Below, piece after piece: positions 6,005-9,895 of a DNA stretch of 9,895 bases. The notes below the pieces were generated by a model, which worked only from the letters and a program-made list of their open reading frames with translations, searched no databases and was not told the origin of the DNA. A program made the translations under genes and the position numbers. This DNA is from Treponema sp. (GTDB lineage: Bacteria > Spirochaetota > Spirochaetia > Treponematales > Treponemataceae). The stretch spans positions 1 through 9,895 of the forward strand of contig JAGADS010000261.1 of NCBI GenBank assembly GCA_017613485.1. The letters run 5' to 3'. Position 1 is the first letter of the stretch. Every line of letters begins with the position of its first letter.

Positions 6005-7417
6005 TTACCACGTTACGCCCATTCCTGCCTTGAATGAATGGACTAGCTTAATGTCATCCGTGGAGAAAGAGCCCCTTTCTTTTGTGTCATTGATGTAGTA
6101 TTTTGCCGTAAAGTCATAGCCGAATGTCAGCATTGCTTTTCCGAAAATAAAGTCAAAGCCCAAGCCTGCTGATCCGCATACCCTGTTGTCGGTCTGATAA
6201 TAAGCCTGGAAAGAAAGAACCGGCCTTAGGCATTTTGCAACGGTAAAGTTGAAGCCACCGGTTAAGCCCATTGTGTAAGATCTTTCATGCCCGTTGTTGT
6301 AGTCATAACCGACCAGGAGGCCTGCGTGACCGTATTTCCCGAGTCCAAGGACAGCATTTAAGCCCAAAGTTTCAAGTCCTATGTTCTGAATGTTAAAATC
6401 CGTGAAATCATTGTTTGTAAAAATTGTGTTTGCAAATCCATAGACTGCGTTGCGTTTTTTGTTTCTGTCTGTATTGTTTGAAACAGTGCTTGCCTGTGTC
6501 CTTCTTTTTTCATCTGCTTTCTCAACTTCAAGAATATCGTTTGCCCTGTCGTTGTCCGCGTCTTTTTCCTGTTTTGTCCTTATTTCAATCTGCGGGTAGA
6601 CGGTAAAGACCTGTGGAGTCAAATCCAGTTTGTCATAAGTGGCAAGAATCTTGTTTGTGTCGCTGTGGTAGATTGTCAGTGTCTGTGGAATGAATCTGTA
6701 TTCGCTTGCTTTTTTCCACGGAATAATCCTGTATGTGAGCTTGGCATAAAAAATGGGAATGGCCTGCTGGAAAAAACTGTCGTAGAGTTCTATGGCATGA
6801 TTGTAAAATTCAATCTGCTCGGCATTTTCTAGTGTCTTTGGGGTGTAGTCCTTGCCTGTTAACTGATAGAAGCTTACGTCTATGTCCATGTTGAAAAGAT
6901 CTGTGTGGTCAAGTATGGTGCTGTAGAATGTGAGCGTCCATGCGTTTTTCTTGAGCTTGTATGTTGAGCCGCGTATAATGAGTGATGAGTTGAGTGAGGA
7001 AGTGACAAAGTTCGTGCTTTTAAGGTCGTCGTATGCATTTTGCAGTTCTGTCTTGAGGAATGAGGTGCTTTCTCCTGTTTTGTCTTCCATTTGAACAAGC
7101 GATATTGTCTGTTTGAGCTGCTCGATGAAGTGGATTTTTGATTTTACAGTCTCGTCATCAACTGTATTATTGATGTTCATTTTTGCGGCATTCTGGTAGA
7201 ATTCCTCTATCTCGGCATCAATGCGCTTGTTTTCTGCTGAACTTCTCTTCTGCCTTCTCTTGTCTTCTTCGGCTGCATTGCGGGCATCCAGTTTTTGAAT
7301 CTCTGCTTCCTGCTCCTTTATGATTGCGGCATAGTATTCTTCATCCTTGTCTCTGGCGGAAAGGGGGAAGAGGGTGAGGCCTGTTAAAATCAACAAAAGA
7401 GTTTTCCTGTAAAACAC
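6005..7417 (-). CDS. exported protein with charged helical N-terminus and C-terminal putative beta-barrel
   Basis: The 470-aa product has a signal peptide (KTLLLILTGLTLFPLSA, likely cleavage near residue 21) followed by a highly charged helical, probably coiled-coil, segment (about 25-75). A middle domain of mixed strands spans about 140-280, then a low-complexity charged linker (285-322). The last 145 residues alternate polar and hydrophobic residues in about eight strands (for example HAGLLVGYDY, SYTMGLTGGFNF, PVLSFQAYY, AGLGFDFIF, MLTFGYDFTAKY) and end in MGVTW, an aromatic C-terminus as in outer-membrane beta-barrel proteins. An eight-strand barrel is therefore likely, possibly with the N-terminal part periplasmic. 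I do not recognise the family. The start is GTG at 7417-7415, preceded at 6 nt by AGGAG. The next gene to the left is convergent. Confidence 0.8.
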   Translation of the reverse strand: MFYRKTLLLILTGLTLFPLSARDKDEEYYAAIIKEQEAEIQKLDARNAAEEDKRRQKRSSAENKRIDAEIEEFYQNAAKMNINNTVDDETVKSKIHFIEQLKQTISLVQMEDKTGESTSFLKTELQNAYDDLKSTNFVTSSLNSSLIIRGSTYKLKKNAWTLTFYSTILDHTDLFNMDIDVSFYQLTGKDYTPKTLENAEQIEFYNHAIELYDSFFQQAIPIFYAKLTYRIIPWKKASEYRFIPQTLTIYHSDTNKILATYDKLDLTPQVFTVYPQIEIRTKQEKDADNDRANDILEVEKADEKRRTQASTVSNNTDRNKKRNAVYGFANTIFTNNDFTDFNIQNIGLETLGLNAVLGLGKYGHAGLLVGYDYNNGHERSYTMGLTGGFNFTVAKCLRPVLSFQAYYQTDNRVCGSAGLGFDFIFGKAMLTFGYDFTAKYYINDTKERGSFSTDDIKLVHSFKAGMGVTW

Positions 7418-7423
7418 AAAATG

Positions 7424-7428
7424 CTCCT
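7424..7428 (-). promoter_or_regulatory. Shine-Dalgarno site that supports a GTG start
   Basis: Minus-strand AGGAG sits 6 nt before the GTG at 7417, supporting this rare start for the exported barrel protein. The signal peptide begins immediately after it. Confidence 0.7.
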
Positions 7429-7438
7429 ATATGATTAT

Positions 7439-7466
7439 ATTATAAACCATTATCAAACTTGGTCAA
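7439..7466 (-). promoter_or_regulatory. promoter of the exported barrel protein gene
   Basis: On the minus strand TTGACC (7466-7461), a 16-nt spacer and TATAAT (7444-7439) form a near-consensus promoter. A second TATAAT overlaps it at 7439-7434. Transcription would start near 7432-7427 and give a leader of only about 10-15 nt, just enough to hold the AGGAG. The 123-nt gap 7418-7540 holds this promoter and nothing else I can identify. Confidence 0.75.
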
Positions 7467-7540
7467 TAAGGCGGGGTGGGGAAAAATATATTAAATGAGT
7501 GAGGACTAAGATTTTGTTTGTATCATCTTATTGATGGAAT

Positions 7541-8203
7541 TCAGCACACGAATTTCTGATGTGAATAGCGGACGTTCGACTGCTGGACGTTTGCATAACG
7601 CAGGGTTGTGTCTATCTTTGTATGTCCTAGAAGTACCTGTACCTGTTCTATCGGCATCCCCTTGTCTATGGCTCTTGTTGCCATCGTGCGGCGGAACCTG
7701 TGGGGATGAACTTTTTCTATTTCAGATTTCTTGCCGATAAGTCGAATTACTTTTTCCACGGAATTGACTGTGAGCCTTTTATATGTTCCGCTATTCCCAT
7801 TTTTTCTGGATGTTATAAACAAGGCGTCATTATCGTCCTTTCTTGTCTTAAGATAGTTCTCAAGTTCTATCTTTGTCCTGACATCAAAATATGTCTCCCG
7901 CTGTTTTGCTCCTTTTCCGAATACAATACAGCTCCGAGAATTAAGGTCGATGGAAGAACGGTTGAGTCCTATAAGTTCGCTTACCCTTATACCTGAAGAA
8001 AGCAGCATGTCTATGATGGCAATGTTCCTTTTGTCCTGTGAGGCAGACTTCCTGATAACTTCGATCTGTTCATCACTAAGGGCCGGTTTGATTACTGTAG
8101 GAGTCTTTATCTTGTGGATTCTCCTCATAGGACTTTTGATGATGAAGTTTTCTTCCTCAAGCCAGTTGTAGAAACTTGATAGGATTCTCCTTGCGTTGTC
8201 CAA
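7541..8203 (-). CDS. tyrosine recombinase, N-terminally truncated
   Basis: The 220-aa frame carries the whole catalytic domain of an integrase/XerC-like recombinase: R73 in SSGIRVSEL, K97 in VFGKGAKQR, H168 and R171 in HPHRFRRTMAT, H194 in LLGHTKIDTT and the nucleophile Y203 in LRYAN. The formal start is a TTG (8203). Homology continues in the same frame without any ATG to about 8278; the residues NSIREYLLNYQKINN followed by NLTLDNARRILSSFYNWLEE are the second half of the core-binding domain. The first 50 or so residues of a normal 280-300-aa recombinase are missing, and the frame closes at a TAA (8326-8324). Upstream DNA is an RHS remnant, so the gene was cut by recombination. It may be inactive, or expressed as an arm-less catalytic domain. 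Its C-terminus resembles recombinases that shuffle hsdS genes, but no hsdS is present. Confidence 0.85.
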   Translation of the reverse strand: MDNARRILSSFYNWLEEENFIIKSPMRRIHKIKTPTVIKPALSDEQIEVIRKSASQDKRNIAIIDMLLSSGIRVSELIGLNRSSIDLNSRSCIVFGKGAKQRETYFDVRTKIELENYLKTRKDDNDALFITSRKNGNSGTYKRLTVNSVEKVIRLIGKKSEIEKVHPHRFRRTMATRAIDKGMPIEQVQVLLGHTKIDTTLRYANVQQSNVRYSHQKFVC

Positions 8204-8238
8204 TGTAAGATTGGAGCAGTTGTTTATCTTCTGATAGT

Positions 8239-8646
8239 TTAAAAGATATTCTCTAATGGAATTTGTGTCAGTTGTGCAAATGTTGCATTTAGATGATTGT
8301 AGATGCCTCCCATACCGGGAAGTTTACCTGCCTCTTCTGATGTTCCCTTTCCAGCCGCAGGTATGTATTCTCCCAATGCCGGATCCGTGGAAATCCACCG
8401 TGAATACTTGGGGTCTAAGTATCTTGCCCGTTTGGGATTTTGGAAAAAAAATTCTCCTTGTGGGGGAAATTCTTGTTTTAAGCTTTTTTTCTCTTGTGAG
8501 GTCTCGGTTAAAATGAATGTATATCTGAGTAGGAAGATGATTAAGTCAAAAGCGAAACCAATATCTTGTTGGCGGTCTGATTGAGTTATTAACACCAGTA
8601 GATGAGACCCTGTAACTTTTTTAATACTTCCCTTAAATATTTTCAT
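8239..8646 (-). pseudogene. RHS-repeat protein remnant
   Basis: The 135-codon frame contains about 47 residues (8287-8427) that are clearly an RHS core C-terminal segment: ARYLDPKYSRWISTDPALGE, then YIPAAGKG, then LPGMGGIYNHLN. In intact RHS proteins this is followed by a LYHYAGNNP-x-x-Y-x-DPDG block. Here it stops exactly before that block and runs into the truncated recombinase sequence in another frame. The 73 residues before it (8428-8646) include a hydrophobic stretch and a Lys/Phe-rich stretch with no RHS motif I recognise. RHS proteins are large secreted or surface toxin-delivery proteins; this is only a scrap and unlikely to be functional. An AUG at 8646 exists, but I saw no good ribosome binding site. 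Confidence 0.75.
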
Positions 8647-8674
8647 TTTTTGATAGAAATAATTAGAACTTTTA

Positions 8675-8872
8675 TTACATTAGCTTGAATTTTTGTATTT
8701 CAGACTCTGAAAGCTTATTCTGGGTTTCTTTAGCATATTTTGCGAGAGAGCGCAAGTCTATGTTTAAAGACGGTTTTGAGCGGTAAGGATTTACACTTTT
8801 TATAAAATCCTGTACAAGCTTGTCTTTTGCGGATAATTCTGCCAAATCAAAGTTCTTCATCTGACCATTCAT
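8675..8872 (-). CDS. 65-aa small protein, overlaps the GNAT-like gene
   Basis: This small, charged, mostly helical protein has two parts: an N-terminal LAELSAKDKLVQDFIKSVNP and a C-terminal LRSLAKYAKETQNKLSESEI followed by QKFKLM, joined by a Pro/Ser-rich hinge. No signal peptide, membrane helix or cysteine is seen. The ATG at 8872 overlaps the end of the upstream gene by 26 nt, in another frame. An AAAGGAG at about 8883-8889 lies roughly 10 nt before it, inside the upstream gene. A second ATG at 8860 has no better site. The tight overlap suggests coupled expression and a functional pair with the 181-aa protein. I recognise no named family. An antitoxin or immunity role is possible but unsupported beyond context and size. 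Confidence 0.65.
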   Translation of the reverse strand: MNGQMKNFDLAELSAKDKLVQDFIKSVNPYRSKPSLNIDLRSLAKYAKETQNKLSESEIQKFKLM

Positions 8873-9392
8873 ATTTATATATCTCCTTTATCTTTTTAGC
8901 GCTTTCTTCTTCTATCACAAAATGATATGGATGAAGAATCCCTATTACAATTGCATCAAAAGTATCTACATAGTGCTGGAGGATTTCCTTGTCCATCGCT
9001 ATTGCATGAACGCAGCCTCCATGTCCACGTTGTTCAGAAATATTTATTGCAATTGCGAAAAGGTGGCCTCCAACACCCTCATATAGTTTCGACCCATTCC
9101 GCCATATATTGTTTTCTGGTGACGTACAGCCCCAATTCATATATACTGCGTTGCTCTTTTCATCATCTGTCAATGCAATCAATCCCTGAATATCAACTGT
9201 TCCTTTCAAAACAAGTGCATAGATTTCCGTTTCTTTGTCAAACTTGCTCCAATCCACGTACCATCCCGTTTTCTCGTTGAACTTGGATAAAAAGCTTTTG
9301 CGTTTAACACGGATTACTTCTGTTTCCACGATATCCCCGGTCAAAACATTTTTCAAGCAAGGGGTAAGTCCGTCAATGCGAAATGGAATCAT
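8847..9392 (-). CDS. GNAT-like 181-aa protein
   Basis: The C-terminal half resembles an acetyltransferase fold: a strand (KSNAVYMNWGCTSPEN), then YEGVGGHLFAIAINISEQRG (104-123), like the acetyl-CoA-binding RxxGxGxxL loop and helix but with Gly-rich changes. After it come VHAIAMDKEILQHYVDTFDA and a strand-turn IGILHPYHFVIEEESA. The N-terminal 80 residues form a separate alpha/beta part with a WYVDWSKFDKETEIYAL region. The usual Arg/Gln of GNAT motif A is not evident, so catalytic activity is uncertain. The ATG at 9392 was chosen because AAGGAGG ends 5 nt before it; the frame could extend to an ATG at 9440, but that has no site and overlaps the upstream gene. The stop lies inside the 65-aa gene. 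The GNAT call is a fold-level guess. Confidence 0.65.
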   Translation of the reverse strand: MIPFRIDGLTPCLKNVLTGDIVETEVIRVKRKSFLSKFNEKTGWYVDWSKFDKETEIYALVLKGTVDIQGLIALTDDEKSNAVYMNWGCTSPENNIWRNGSKLYEGVGGHLFAIAINISEQRGHGGCVHAIAMDKEILQHYVDTFDAIVIGILHPYHFVIEEESAKKIKEIYKYEWSDEEL

Positions 9393-9397
9393 CTCTA

Positions 9398-9404
9398 CCT
9401 CCTT
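9398..9404 (-). promoter_or_regulatory. Shine-Dalgarno site that sets the GNAT-like start
   Basis: Minus-strand AAGGAGG lies 5 nt before the ATG at 9392 and is the strongest ribosome binding site in this part of the window. It argues against the longer frame beginning at 9440. Confidence 0.8.
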
Positions 9405-9424
9405 AAACATTATACCATGTTTTA

Positions 9425-9895
9425 TTATAAATTCATACAAGAATATTCCATTTTCAATGACATTGCTGCTGAAAACAACTTTTTCATTTTCTTTATGAAT
9501 TCCTCTATGGGATTTATCTCCGAGGGGCTTCCCGTAAGTATTACCGAGTTGCCGGCCTTGTCCTGCTTCATGAATGACGATGCGTTCAGCTCGCCAGGGA
9601 GCATTGATGTAAGTGAGTCAAGGCTTATGTATTCAAGATAGATTATCCTTGTTTCCTTGAGCTGCTTGACGACATCTTTCTTTTGGATCTCGTAAATGTA
9701 ATACACGTTATCGCTAACAGTATAGTCGCAGTTACACTGGAAAAGTATTATGGTCAGCAGTGTATCGAATTCCTTGTCGGAGTATGTCATGTTCTCAAGG
9801 CTGATGTTCGGTTTGGATAGAAGAGCGTATTCCCTTCCGCCTTTACTGAACAGCGTGTCCATGGCGTTGACGAAGGAGGCCTTCTGAATGCTGCA
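9425..9895 (-). pseudogene. secretin-like (GspD/PilQ-type) N-terminal fragment, 3' truncated
   Basis: The frame is open at the right edge of the window (at least 11 more codons before the internal Met at 9862) and ends at 9425. It shows the secretin N0/STN-type pattern: an SFVNAMDTLFSKGGREYALL motif, then EFDTLLTIILFQCNCDYTVS followed by DNVYYIYEIQKKDVVKQL. A short N-domain follows, with TRIIYLEYISLDSLTSMLPG, then NSVILTGSPSEINPIEEFIK. In secretins (typically 500-700 aa) this is followed by further N-domains and the outer-membrane gate. Here the frame leaves the pattern after EEFIKKM and stops 21 residues later. The fragment therefore cannot form a pore. Whether it is a decayed gene or a stand-alone periplasmic domain cannot be decided, because the 5' end is outside the window. 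Confidence 0.65.

Noticed and set aside
7541..8203. Integron integrase or hsdS-shuffling recombinase
   Set aside because: The C-terminus resembles such recombinases, but there is no integron-specific insertion seen, no attC-like array and no hsdS gene in the window.
9409..9429. Two TATAAT sequences on the minus strand before the GNAT-like gene
   Set aside because: No acceptable -35 lies at 16-18 nt from either; the nearest TTGAAA is 22 nt away, and start from the downstream box would fall in the ribosome binding site. A promoter is possible but not supported.
9393..9440. Longer GNAT-like protein starting at 9440
   Set aside because: AAGGAGG directly before the ATG at 9392 fixes that start, and the extension would overlap the upstream secretin-like frame.
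7541..9895. Complete mobile element, CRISPR or toxin island
   Set aside because: I found no flanking direct repeats, no transposase, no regularly spaced repeats and no RHS toxin domain; only fragments and one intact gene pair are supported.

Overview
The window looks like chromosomal DNA of a treponeme-type spirochaete, probably a host-associated Treponema other than T. pallidum. The reasons are the Lpt genes sitting with a TPR gene and a prenyl synthase, an RHS remnant and a secretin of the style I associate with Treponema, and moderate GC. This assignment is inference from gene content and protein style; no species marker is present.

Layout. (1) 1-476, + strand: the 3' end of rplQ (ribosomal protein L17), a small four-cysteine zinc-ribbon protein, and a rho-independent terminator. 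(2) 501-4521, - strand: a compact six-gene operon read right to left: polyprenyl diphosphate synthase, TPR protein, RseC-family membrane protein, LptC (predicted lipoprotein), LptA and LptB. Successive genes overlap by 4 or 11 nt or are 3 nt apart, so translational coupling is likely. The operon appears to join isoprenoid lipid synthesis to export of a lipopolysaccharide-like glycolipid to the outer membrane. (3) 4522-4644: a divergent promoter region. The leftward -10 sits so close to the synthase ATG that a leaderless mRNA is plausible. (4) 4645-5907, + strand: a duplicated AspT/YidE/YbjL-type membrane transporter without the usual large central cytoplasmic domain. (5) 5908-6004: a convergent intergenic region with a 13-bp perfect inverted repeat. 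(6) 6005-7417, - strand: an exported protein with a charged helical N-terminal region and a C-terminal putative beta-barrel, with a GTG start and its own promoter.

(7) 7541-9895, - strand: an accessory, partly decayed region. It holds a tyrosine recombinase with all catalytic residues but a truncated N-terminal domain, joined directly to a short RHS remnant; a two-gene module (GNAT-like 181-aa protein plus an overlapping 65-aa protein); and the 5' part of a secretin-like gene that breaks off after its first periplasmic domains. The patchwork suggests repeated recombination.

No tRNA, rRNA, CRISPR array or complete insertion sequence was seen. The candidates most worth following are the GNAT-like/65-aa gene pair, the recombinase-RHS junction and the possible leaderless promoter of the lipid-export operon.
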